Assembly: GCA_017459565.1 (NCBI GenBank)
Contig: JAFUCP010000014.1
Span: 1-33,475 of the forward strand
Length of the DNA: 33,475 nt
Reading direction: 5' to 3'
Origin: Clostridia bacterium
GTDB taxonomy: Bacteria > Bacillota > Clostridia > Christensenellales > Aristaeellaceae
The notes under the pieces are model-generated. The model did not search any database. It worked only from the letters and a program-made list of their open reading frames with translations, and was not told the DNA's origin. Position numbers and translations under genes: made by a program. Below are positions 16,915 through 24,039 of the stretch, piece by piece; the first letter of the stretch is position 1; each line of letters opens with the position of its first letter.

Positions 16915-16973
16915 CGGAAAAATGTTAAATGCGCATTGTTTGATATTTACAACAAAATGCAACGGGAAAACGC

Positions 16974-17002
16974 TTGACGCGGCGGCGCAAAGCATCTATG
17001 AT
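16974..17002 (+). promoter_or_regulatory. sigma-A promoter of lysA
   Basis: TTGACG (16974-16979), exactly 17 bases, TATGAT (16997-17002): 5 of 6 matches in each hexamer. Transcription should start near 17009, leaving a leader of about 20 bases. That is too short for a riboswitch or attenuator, so no leader-type lysine control is expected. Confidence 0.85.
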
Positions 17003-17027
17003 ACTGGCTGAATGGAGTTGAATACTT

Positions 17028-18293
17028 ATGCAGAAAAAGCCCTTTGTCAGCCATGAGAAGCTCAAGGAGATTACCGCGAAGTACCCCACCCCCTTTCATC
17101 TGTACAATGAAGCCGGTATCCGCCAAACGGCGCGCGACGTATACGGCGCGTTTTCCTGGAACAAAGGCTTCAGGGAGTACTACGCCGTCAAGGCCTGCCC
17201 GAATCCGTTTATACTGCGGATCCTGAAGGAAGAGGGCTGCGGCGTGGACTGCGCCTCGCTCACGGAGCTGAAGCTGGCGGAGGCGCTGGGCTTCAGCGGC
17301 GATGAGATCATGTTCTCCTCCAACGAGACGCCCGCCGAGGAATACGAATACGCCCGCAAGCTGAACGCCATCATCAACCTCGACGATATTACCCATATCG
17401 ACTTTCTGGCCGAACACGGCGGTTTGCCGGAGCGCATATGCCTGCGCTTCAATCCCGGAGGAGAGCTGTTGATCGGGTCGGTATACATGGGACAGCCGGA
17501 CGCCTCCAAGTTCGGCATGACCCGCCAGCAGATCTTTTCCGCGGTTCAGACGCTGATGCAGCGGGGAGTCAGGCGCTTCGGGCTGCACGCGCTGCTGGCC
17601 AGCAACGCCGCGGACAACACCTACTATCCCGCCAACGCCGCCCTGCTGTTTGATTTGGCCATAGACCTGCACAGCCGGCTCGGTGCGGATATCTTTATGG
17701 TGAATCTCTCCGGAGGCGTGGGTATTCCCTATCTGCCGGAGCAGCGTATGCCGGATATCGCCCGGATCGGAGAGGCCATTCGCGAGACCTTTGAAAAGAA
17801 GATGGCCGCCGCCGGGATGGAAAATACCGTCCTCGGCACGGAGCTTGGGCGCTTCATGACCGGCCCGCACGGCTGTCTGATAGCCACGGCCATCCACAAA
17901 AAGCACATCTACAAGGAATATATCGGCCTGGACGCCTGCGCGGTGAACCTGATGCGCCCCGCTATATACGACGCCTATCATCACATCACCGTCTCAGGCA
18001 AGGAGGACGAGCTGTGCGACCACGTGTACGACGTGGTGGGCTCCCTTTGTGAAAACAACGACAAGTTCGCCATCGACCGCGCCTTGCCGCAAATCGACGA
18101 CGGCGATCTGGTAATCATCCACGATACCGGCGCCCACGGCTTTTCCATGGGCTACAATTACAACGGCAAGCTCAAGAGCGCGGAGCTGCTTTTGCACCCG
18201 GACGGCAGCTTTTCCATGATCCGCCGCGCGGAGACGCCCCGGGACTATTTCGCCACCTTTGATTTTTGCGATATCCTGAAGGGCGTGCTTTGA
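17028..18293 (+). CDS. lysA: diaminopimelate decarboxylase-type PLP enzyme
   Basis: 421 residues. LysA decarboxylates meso-diaminopimelate to lysine with pyridoxal phosphate. The PLP lysine is K55 in YYAVKACPNP. Other fold-type III (alanine racemase-like barrel) features are CGVDCASLTEL, the phosphate-binding glycine loop SGGVGIPY, the partner-subunit cysteine in CENNDKFA, and DTGAHGFSMGYNYNG with the active-site Tyr. Length fits DAP decarboxylase. It belongs to a clostridial subgroup somewhat distant from E. coli LysA, so a related amino-acid or polyamine-precursor decarboxylase (for example carboxynorspermidine) is a lesser possibility. It is monocistronic, between its own promoter and a bidirectional terminator. 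Confidence 0.82.
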   Translation: MQKKPFVSHEKLKEITAKYPTPFHLYNEAGIRQTARDVYGAFSWNKGFREYYAVKACPNPFILRILKEEGCGVDCASLTELKLAEALGFSGDEIMFSSNETPAEEYEYARKLNAIINLDDITHIDFLAEHGGLPERICLRFNPGGELLIGSVYMGQPDASKFGMTRQQIFSAVQTLMQRGVRRFGLHALLASNAADNTYYPANAALLFDLAIDLHSRLGADIFMVNLSGGVGIPYLPEQRMPDIARIGEAIRETFEKKMAAAGMENTVLGTELGRFMTGPHGCLIATAIHKKHIYKEYIGLDACAVNLMRPAIYDAYHHITVSGKEDELCDHVYDVVGSLCENNDKFAIDRALPQIDDGDLVIIHDTGAHGFSMGYNYNGKLKSAELLLHPDGSFSMIRRAETPRDYFATFDFCDILKGVL

Positions 18294-18302
18294 AGTTCCT
18301 AT

Positions 18303-18340
18303 AAAAAAGACCGAAGTCTGCACGGACTTCGGTCTTTTTT
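18303..18340. terminator. bidirectional intrinsic terminator between lysA and sigF
   Basis: AAAAAAGACCGAAGTC at 18303-18318 pairs perfectly with GACTTCGGTCTTTTTT at 18325-18340 around a six-base loop. The GC core is flanked by A6 on one side and T6 on the other, so it can stop transcription of lysA (plus) and of the spoIIA operon (minus). It overlaps the last base of the sigF stop codon. Confidence 0.93.
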
Positions 18341-19071
18341 TATAGACCGTCTGTACCTGCCAGCTTCCGCATACGCTTCAAAATCCTGTTTTCCATGCGC
18401 GAGACCTGCACCTGGGATATGCCCATGTCCCTGGCGATCTGCGTCTGGGTATGCGCCTTGAAATAGCGCCGAAGGATCAGCATACGCTCCTCGGGCGCAA
18501 GGTCCCTGAGCAGCTTGGAAAGCGTCAGCCGCTTGTCCACATTCGACATGCTTTCCGTACCCAGCACGTCCATCAGCCTGGTTTCTCCGCCGTGTCCGAC
18601 GGGCTCGTTCAGCGAACGGACCTGCACGCGGCTGTTCATAGCCAGCACCACGTCCCCGCTGTCCATGTCCAGCCCTTCGGCCACCTCTTCCACACTGGGC
18701 CTGCGGCCGTGTTGGATCTCAAACATCTGTTCAAACGCCTCGACGCGGCGGGCGCGTTCCTGGATGGTGCGTGAGATGTGAATGGGCCCGTCGTCGCGCA
18801 GGTACCTCCGAATCTCTCCCATGATGACCGGCACGGCATAGGTAGAGAACCGCACGCTGTAATCCGCGTCGAACCGGTCCACCGCCTTCAGAAGCCCCAT
18901 GCAGCCGTATTGGAACAGGTCCTCGTAATCCACGCCCCGTCCCATGAACCGCTTGACGATGTATTTCACCAGGGCAAGGTTTTCGCAAATCACCTCTTCC
19001 CTGGCCTTCTCGTCGCCGTTGCGCGCTTGAAGCAGCTTCAGGCGTGTGCTTTGGTAATCCGCCGCGCTCAG
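18340..19071 (-). CDS. sigF: sporulation sigma factor SigF (probable CTG start)
   Basis: About 243 residues from the proposed CTG at 19071; 217 from the first standard start (GTG at 18993). Sigma-F directs forespore transcription after septation and is held by SpoIIAB until SpoIIAA frees it. Region 2 is clear (EDLFQYGCMGLLKAVDRFD, VRFSTYAVPVIMGEI), as is the region 4 helix-turn-helix (TQTQIARDMGISQVQVSRME). Identity rests on the spoIIAA-spoIIAB-sigF order. Upstream of the GTG the frame still encodes conserved region 1.2 sequence (RLKLLQARNGDEKAREE), so the GTG start would truncate the protein. Back to the in-frame TAG inside spoIIAB there is no ATG, GTG or TTG. The CTG overlaps the spoIIAB stop (CTGA), suggesting coupled re-initiation; its ribosome site is poor. 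Confidence 0.9.
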   Translation of the reverse strand: MSAADYQSTRLKLLQARNGDEKAREEVICENLALVKYIVKRFMGRGVDYEDLFQYGCMGLLKAVDRFDADYSVRFSTYAVPVIMGEIRRYLRDDGPIHISRTIQERARRVEAFEQMFEIQHGRRPSVEEVAEGLDMDSGDVVLAMNSRVQVRSLNEPVGHGGETRLMDVLGTESMSNVDKRLTLSKLLRDLAPEERMLILRRYFKAHTQTQIARDMGISQVQVSRMENRILKRMRKLAGTDGL

Positions 19072-19523
19072 GCCCGCCGCGGGAGCGCGCTGTCCCGCAA
19101 CTGAATTTGCTTGTAGAGGCGCACGGTGGTGCCCCGACCCGGCGCGCTATGTACGACCACGCGGTCCATGAAGCTCTCCATCACGGTAAAACCCATGCCG
19201 GAGCGCTCCTCGTCAGGGCAGGTGGTGAAGAATGGCTGTCTGGCGCGGTCCACATCGGCGATGCCGCGTCCCCGGTCCATGATATCGATTTGCACCATTC
19301 CTTCGCTGTCGTAGCCCGCGCGCAGCCGCACCATGCCGGCTGCTTCGGGATAGCCGTGTATGATGGCATTGGTCACCGCCTCGGAAACCGCCGTCTTGAC
19401 ATCGGCAAGCTCCTCCAGCGTCGGGTCCAACGGCAGCATAAAGCCGCTGACGGCAAGGCGCGCGAAGGCTTCGTTTTCCGATATGGCGGGGAAATCCAGC
19501 CGCATTTCATTGATCCAGTTCAT
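19068..19523 (-). CDS. spoIIAB: anti-sigma-F factor / SpoIIAA kinase SpoIIAB
   Basis: 151 residues. Binds and inactivates sigma-F, and phosphorylates SpoIIAA using ATP. The GHKL ATPase motifs are present: N-box SEAVTNAIIHGYP, G1 DRGRGIAD and G2 RSGMGF. The ATG at 19523 has AGGGAG about seven bases upstream, 16 bases after the spoIIAA stop; a longer frame would overlap spoIIAA and adds unrelated sequence. The stop TGA shares bases with the proposed CTG start of sigF. The C-terminus (RDSALPRRA) is slightly extended and basic. Confidence 0.95.
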   Translation of the reverse strand: MNWINEMRLDFPAISENEAFARLAVSGFMLPLDPTLEELADVKTAVSEAVTNAIIHGYPEAAGMVRLRAGYDSEGMVQIDIMDRGRGIADVDRARQPFFTTCPDEERSGMGFTVMESFMDRVVVHSAPGRGTTVRLYKQIQLRDSALPRRA

Positions 19524-19539
19524 GATGCTTCTCCCTTTC

Positions 19540-19845
19540 TCAGGCCAGCCGTTCCACCAGCTGGTAAAGCCCTGCCATTTGGAATATCTTGTCAATGCGC
19601 TCATCCGGGCCGAATACCGCCACGCTGCCACCCCGGCGCGCCATCAGCTTATAGCGCCCAATCACCAGCCCTATACCGCTGCTGTCCATGAATTTCAGAT
19701 CGTTCAGGTCAAAGATCAGCCTGCGCGCCGCGGAATCGGCAATCAGCGCGTCCACCTCCCGGCGGATGCAGGCCGCGGCACTGTGGTCCAGCTCGCCCGT
19801 CAGGCGGACGATCAGCGCGTTTTTCTTTTTCTCATAGATAAGCAT
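19540..19845 (-). CDS. spoIIAA: anti-anti-sigma-F factor SpoIIAA
   Basis: 101 residues, a STAS-domain protein. Unphosphorylated SpoIIAA displaces sigma-F from SpoIIAB; phosphorylated SpoIIAA cannot. The phosphorylation site is S55 in FMDSSGIGLVIGRYK, equivalent to Ser58 of B. subtilis SpoIIAA. The N-terminal TGELDH motif is also typical. It is about 15 residues shorter at the C-terminus than the B. subtilis protein. AGGAGG lies seven bases before the ATG. The ribosome site and ATG sit in the loop and right arm of an inverted repeat (19842-19882) that overlaps the sigma-H-type promoter, which may control its translation. Confidence 0.95.
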   Translation of the reverse strand: MLIYEKKKNALIVRLTGELDHSAAACIRREVDALIADSAARRLIFDLNDLKFMDSSGIGLVIGRYKLMARRGGSVAVFGPDERIDKIFQMAGLYQLVERLA

Positions 19846-19882
19846 GGAATTACCTCCTGATTTACAGGGTGTAATTCCATGC
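19842..19882 (-). repeat. perfect 12-bp inverted repeat across the spoIIAA start
   Basis: GCATGGAATTAC at 19842-19853 and its exact complement GTAATTCCATGC at 19871-19882 enclose a 17-base loop. In minus-strand RNA the spoIIAA AUG lies in the downstream arm and most of the AGGAGG ribosome site is in the loop, ending at the stem base. The upstream arm overlaps the -10 element of the sigma-H-type promoter, so only RNA started further upstream would contain both arms. It could alternatively be a DNA operator. Confidence 0.85.
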
Positions 19883-19901
19883 CGGTTCTGTCGTATCCTT
19901 T
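19874..19901 (-). promoter_or_regulatory. sigma-H-type promoter of the spoIIA operon
   Basis: Read on the minus strand: AAAGGATAC (19901-19893), 12 bases, ATGGAAT (19880-19874). This fits the B. subtilis sigma-H consensus, a -35 with an AGGA core and a -10 ending in GAAT, with 11-12 bases between them; the spoIIA operon of B. subtilis is sigma-H-controlled. Transcription should start near 19867, about 22 bases before the spoIIAA ATG. No Spo0A box was confidently identified. Confidence 0.75.
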
Positions 19902-19917
19902 ATCGAAGCGGGACTGT

Positions 19918-21468
19918 TTATGCCGATTTTTGTGTTTCGTTCGACAGCGCTCTGTCAAGGATGGCCGTCGCTTCCTCGCCCGTCAGCGCCTCCGCCTTTA
20001 TCAGCGTCTCGGAGAGCGCCATGAGTGCCCCGATATGCGCCTGAAGCAGCGATCGCGTTTGGGCGTAAAGTCCATCCAACAGCTCCTCGCACTGCTTTGC
20101 CGCACCCTGCTGCGCGCCGCACCGCTGGCTCAGGGCCTTGAGGGAGACCGCGGGCGCGCCGGCCATGCCCAGCTCCGTGACCATGGCGGCGGCCAGATCG
20201 GTGGCCCGGGCGATGTCGCTGGACGCGCCGGCTGTCAGCGCGTCGTCGCCAAAGCACAGCTGCTCCGCCGCGCGCCCCGCCAGCAGCACGCAGATTTGCC
20301 GCTCCATATCCCGCTTTGTGACCATCACCCGTTCCGCCGGGATGCAGAGATTATAGCCCGCCGCGCCGCGCCCCGCGGGCAATATGCTGACCCGCGCCAG
20401 GCGGTTTTCAGGCGACAGCAGCCTGCTGGCCAGCGCATGACCTGATTCATGCGCAGCAATGCTGCGGCGTTCGGCCATGGTGGCGGTGATCCGCCTGTCC
20501 GCGCCCGCCACTGTCTTGAAGAAGGCCGTCTCCAAGTCCCTTTTGCCGATGCCGCCGTCATCGCGCATGGCCGCCAGCATAGCCGCCTCGTTGAGCAGGC
20601 TCTCCAGGGACGCGCCGGAAAAGCTGACCGTGCGCGCCGCCAGCTCCTCCAGATTCACGTCCGGCTCGAAGCGCTTGTTTTCGCCGTGCAGCTTTAAAAT
20701 GCACAGCCGCTGAGCCCTGTCGGGCAGCCCAACCTCGATTTGACGGTCGAAGCGGCCCGGGCGCAGCAGCGCCGGGTCCAGCGCTTCGAGGCGGTTGGTC
20801 GCCGCGAGTACGATCACGCCGTCCGCGGTGTAAAAGCCGGACATTTCGCTCAGCAGCGCGTTCAGAGTCTGGTCGCGCTCGTCGGAGGAGGCGTCGTCGC
20901 GCCGCCTGCCCAGGGCGTCGATTTCATCGATAAACACGACGCAGCGCCCTGCCTTCCGCGCCTTTTTGAACAGCTCGCGCACGCGACCCGCGCCGACGCC
21001 CACGTATTTTTCCACAAAATCAGAGCCGGACAGCGCGAAGAACGGCACCCCGGCCTCCCCGGCCAGCGCCCGCGCCAGCAGCGTCTTTCCCGTGCCCGGC
21101 GGGCCGTACAGCAATACGCCCCGGGGCATTCGCGCGCCATAGCGCGCGTACTTTGAGGGCTGTCTGAGGTAATCCTTTAGCTCCATCAGGCTTTCTATCG
21201 CCTGTTCATTGGCAGCGACATTTGAAAAATTACAGCTTTGCCGCTGCGCGGCTGTGATGGCGCCCCGAACCGCACCGACCGCATGGGCGCGCCCGGAACG
21301 GGAGCGCAGCGCCGTCGAGGCGATTACGCCGCCCAACGCCGCGAAGACCAGAATTTGGGCGATCAGGGCGCGCTGCGTCGCGGCGCTTTCGATGGTAAAT
21401 GAAAGCAGCGTGCCGCCGAAGGCCAGCGCGATGGCCAGCGATGTCAAAATAGCACTTGTTCTCTTCAA
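19918..21468 (-). CDS. FtsH-like membrane AAA+ zinc protease lacking an external domain
   Basis: 516 residues from TTG at 21468 (GGAG eight bases upstream; an in-frame ATG 45 bases earlier lacks a well-spaced site). FtsH unfolds and degrades membrane and regulatory proteins. Two hydrophobic helices (about 6-25 and 35-54) are separated by only about ten residues, whereas normal FtsH has a folded extracytoplasmic domain there. The AAA+ module is complete: Walker A GPPGTGKT (122-129), pore motif FVEKYVGVG, Walker B FIDEID, and second region of homology RPGRFDRQ. The protease has HESGH (340-344) and a third-ligand Asp in the ASSDIARAT segment. It appears active but is probably a paralogue of housekeeping FtsH. 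It ends 16 bases upstream of the spoIIA -35 with no terminator visible. Confidence 0.85.
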   Translation of the reverse strand: MKRTSAILTSLAIALAFGGTLLSFTIESAATQRALIAQILVFAALGGVIASTALRSRSGRAHAVGAVRGAITAAQRQSCNFSNVAANEQAIESLMELKDYLRQPSKYARYGARMPRGVLLYGPPGTGKTLLARALAGEAGVPFFALSGSDFVEKYVGVGAGRVRELFKKARKAGRCVVFIDEIDALGRRRDDASSDERDQTLNALLSEMSGFYTADGVIVLAATNRLEALDPALLRPGRFDRQIEVGLPDRAQRLCILKLHGENKRFEPDVNLEELAARTVSFSGASLESLLNEAAMLAAMRDDGGIGKRDLETAFFKTVAGADRRITATMAERRSIAAHESGHALASRLLSPENRLARVSILPAGRGAAGYNLCIPAERVMVTKRDMERQICVLLAGRAAEQLCFGDDALTAGASSDIARATDLAAAMVTELGMAGAPAVSLKALSQRCGAQQGAAKQCEELLDGLYAQTRSLLQAHIGALMALSETLIKAEALTGEEATAILDRALSNETQKSA

Positions 21469-21529
21469 GCCCCTCACTCCATTTTTCAATGAAATCCATA
21501 CATGTGAAGGCATCCTTGCCTGCGCGTAC

Positions 21530-21558
21530 AGTATATATAGAGGCGCGCAAAAAGTCCA
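21530..21558 (-). promoter_or_regulatory. candidate sigma-A promoter of the ftsH-like gene
   Basis: Read on the minus strand: TGGACT (21558-21553), 17 bases, TATACT (21535-21530), with 4 of 6 and 5 of 6 matches. It lies about 62 bases before the TTG start, in the divergent region 21469-21657. No convincing plus-strand promoter for the penicillin-binding protein gene was found in that region. Confidence 0.6.
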
Positions 21559-21657
21559 GCGTCATCTTTTGGAACGCATGTCTATTTTCACCTGAATTGG
21601 GAAAGCATAGAGCGCGGACGCATCCGGGCCAACGGGAGAAAATCGGGAGGGTATGAC

Positions 21658-24039
21658 ATGAAAAAGACGCTGCTGCGCGCGCTGGGCGCGATCATATGCA
21701 TCGCCCTCGCGGCGCTGATCTGGAAGCTCGACATTCCCGGCTGGAAGAAACTGGATATCACCCGAATCACCGAAATGCCGGGCACGACCGTGGTTTTCGA
21801 TGGGCGGGATACGCCCGCTGGGGCGCTGCAAAGCGGCGAAAGGCGCGTATGGATATCGATTGATGAAGTGCCGGAGCATGTTCAGAACGCCTTTATCGCG
21901 GCGGAGGATTTGCGTTTCTACCGCCATCATGGCGTCGATTTCAGGCGGCTGCTGGGAGCGCTGTGGCAGGATATACGCACATTCAGCTATGCCCAGGGCG
22001 GTTCCACGATCACGCAGCAGCTGATCAAGCTGACGCACCTGAGCCAGACAAAAACCATCTCCCGCAAGGCGCAGGAGATCGTGCTGGCGCTTCAGCTGGA
22101 GCGCGTCATGGACAAGAGGCAGATCCTCGAGGCCTACCTGAACGCGGTGTACTTCGGCCACGGCGCGTATGGCGTCGAGGCGGCTTCAAACGTGTACTTT
22201 GAAAAGTCCGCTTCGGAATTGACGCTGGCGGAGGGCGCGCTGCTGGCGGGCATCATCAAGTCTCCCTCCAGCTATGCGCCTCATATCAACGCCGATAAAT
22301 CCATCTTGCGGCGCAACAGCATCCTGCGGACGATGGCCGAAAACGGCATGATCAGCGAAGAAGAGCGCGATGCAGCCCAGTCGGAAGCGTTGCGCCTGGC
22401 CGCGTCGGACGGCGAAGATACGCGTTTTGCCTGGTACATGGACGCCGTTTTGGATGAGGCGGTGGATGCGCTGGGCGTTTCCGCGGACGAGGTCATCTCC
22501 GGCGGATATCAGATCTATACGAACCTCGACCCCGCTATGCAGCAGGCGGCCGAAGAGCTGTTCCGGGACGACGCACACTTCCCGGCCCCCGCGGCGGACG
22601 GCACGCCGGTACAGGCGGCGCTGGTGGCGCTTGACACGCACAGCGGCGGCTGCGCCGCCCTTGTAGGCGGCAGGAGCTATGACGTAATGCGCGGCCTGAA
22701 CCGCGCCACACAGATGCTTCGACAGCCCGGCTCCGCTTTCAAGCCGGTTTCCACCTATGCGGCTGCCATCGACGCCTATGGCTATGTGCCCGCCTCCATC
22801 GTGGACGACACGCCCAGAACCTTTGCTGGCGGCTATGCGCCGCAAAACGCGGGTGGCAACAGTTATGGACCGGTCACGCTTAGGCAGGCGCTTTCCCGCT
22901 CGCTGAACATTGCCACCGTAGCCCTGGCGGATGAAATCGGCACGCCCGCGCTCAGGACCTACGCCGCCCGCTTCGGCCTGCCCCTGGCGGCGGAGGACGT
23001 GAACCTGTCCCTGGCGCTGGGCAGCCTCACCTACGGGGTCTCCCCCGCCCGGCTTGGCGCAGCCTATTGCGCGCTGGCCAACGGCGGCATACAGGTAGCG
23101 CCCCACACGATTCGCGTAATACTGGACGCGGACGGCCGGGAGGTCTACCGCGCCGGCGACGATGAGATGCGCGCCGTCAGTGATGAGACCGCTTATATGA
23201 TTACGGACATGCTCAAGACCGCTGCCACCAGCGGCAGCGCAAAGGCGCTTTCTGCCTGCGGGATGCCGGTGGCCGGAAAGACCGGCACCGTTTCGGACAG
23301 TGCCGGCACGCGGGACATCTGGACGGTGGCTTACACGCCCCAGCTGGCGGTGGCGGCATGGATGGGTTTCGACCAGCCGGATTCAAACCACAGCCTCCCC
23401 GCCTCTGAAGGCGGCAGCGGCTACCCCGCGCGGCTTGATGCCGCGTTTCTGAAAAGCGTTTCCGGCCTGCTGGACGGCGGGGATTTTGAGCGCCCCGTGG
23501 GGGTCAGGACGGCGCTGTTGGACGCGCTTGCGCTGGAGGAAGAGAAAGCCGTGCTTCTCAGCACGGACAGGACGCCGGCGGAATACACCGCGCAGGAGCT
23601 GTTCCACGTCGATGCTATGCCGGACCGCTTTTCGCAAAACTGGACGGTTCCCGTCGCGGTGGAGGATTTCAGGCTGCTGTCTCAGCCGGGTGAAATGCCG
23701 GTACTCGCCTTTACGGCTCAGGAAGCCGGCGTGGAATACGCGATTGTGCGCACCGTCGACGGCAAAGCCCTGGAGCTGGCGGCGCTGCGGGGAGAGGCAG
23801 GTCAGGAGCTGCGCTTTGCGGACGACACCTGCGATCTTTCCAGGCCCGCGCAGTACGCGCTGATTCCCCGCAACGCGCTGCTGCATGAGCGCGGCGAGCT
23901 GCTGGCAGGGCCTGAAAGCGCGCCGGTCCGATACGTGCCCGGCGGGCTTTTAAACGCAATATTGGGCGTCGGCGAGGCCGAAGCCACGCCAACGCCCGCG
24001 GAAATTGAATTTGACCCGGATCAGTCGCTTTTCGGCTGA
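21658..24039 (+). CDS. class A penicillin-binding protein (PBP1A/PbpF-like)
   Basis: 793 residues. A bifunctional peptidoglycan glycosyltransferase/transpeptidase with one N-terminal membrane anchor (about 6-23). The GT51 domain shows E83 in AAEDLRFYRHHG, GGSTITQQL and LNAVYFGHGAYGVEAAS. The transpeptidase has S359-x2-K362 (PGSAFKP), S415-L-N417 and K541-T-G. About 190 residues follow it, with a beta-rich look and an acidic tail ending DPDQSLFG; their role is unknown. GGGAGG precedes the ATG by six bases. Its place beside the spoIIA region and its size suggest a sporulation class A PBP such as PbpF/PbpG, but vegetative PBP1 is equally possible from sequence alone. Its last 19 bases overlap the end of clpC. 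Confidence 0.93.
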   Translation: MKKTLLRALGAIICIALAALIWKLDIPGWKKLDITRITEMPGTTVVFDGRDTPAGALQSGERRVWISIDEVPEHVQNAFIAAEDLRFYRHHGVDFRRLLGALWQDIRTFSYAQGGSTITQQLIKLTHLSQTKTISRKAQEIVLALQLERVMDKRQILEAYLNAVYFGHGAYGVEAASNVYFEKSASELTLAEGALLAGIIKSPSSYAPHINADKSILRRNSILRTMAENGMISEEERDAAQSEALRLAASDGEDTRFAWYMDAVLDEAVDALGVSADEVISGGYQIYTNLDPAMQQAAEELFRDDAHFPAPAADGTPVQAALVALDTHSGGCAALVGGRSYDVMRGLNRATQMLRQPGSAFKPVSTYAAAIDAYGYVPASIVDDTPRTFAGGYAPQNAGGNSYGPVTLRQALSRSLNIATVALADEIGTPALRTYAARFGLPLAAEDVNLSLALGSLTYGVSPARLGAAYCALANGGIQVAPHTIRVILDADGREVYRAGDDEMRAVSDETAYMITDMLKTAATSGSAKALSACGMPVAGKTGTVSDSAGTRDIWTVAYTPQLAVAAWMGFDQPDSNHSLPASEGGSGYPARLDAAFLKSVSGLLDGGDFERPVGVRTALLDALALEEEKAVLLSTDRTPAEYTAQELFHVDAMPDRFSQNWTVPVAVEDFRLLSQPGEMPVLAFTAQEAGVEYAIVRTVDGKALELAALRGEAGQELRFADDTCDLSRPAQYALIPRNALLHERGELLAGPESAPVRYVPGGLLNAILGVGEAEATPTPAEIEFDPDQSLFG

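Noticed and set aside
17003-17027. Lysine riboswitch upstream of lysA
   Set aside because: The leader between the predicted start site and the ATG is only about 20 bases.
21469-21657. Sporulation-type (sigma-E, -F or -G) promoter for the PBP gene
   Set aside because: Only isolated half-matches such as GCATAGAG were seen, with no correctly spaced partner element.
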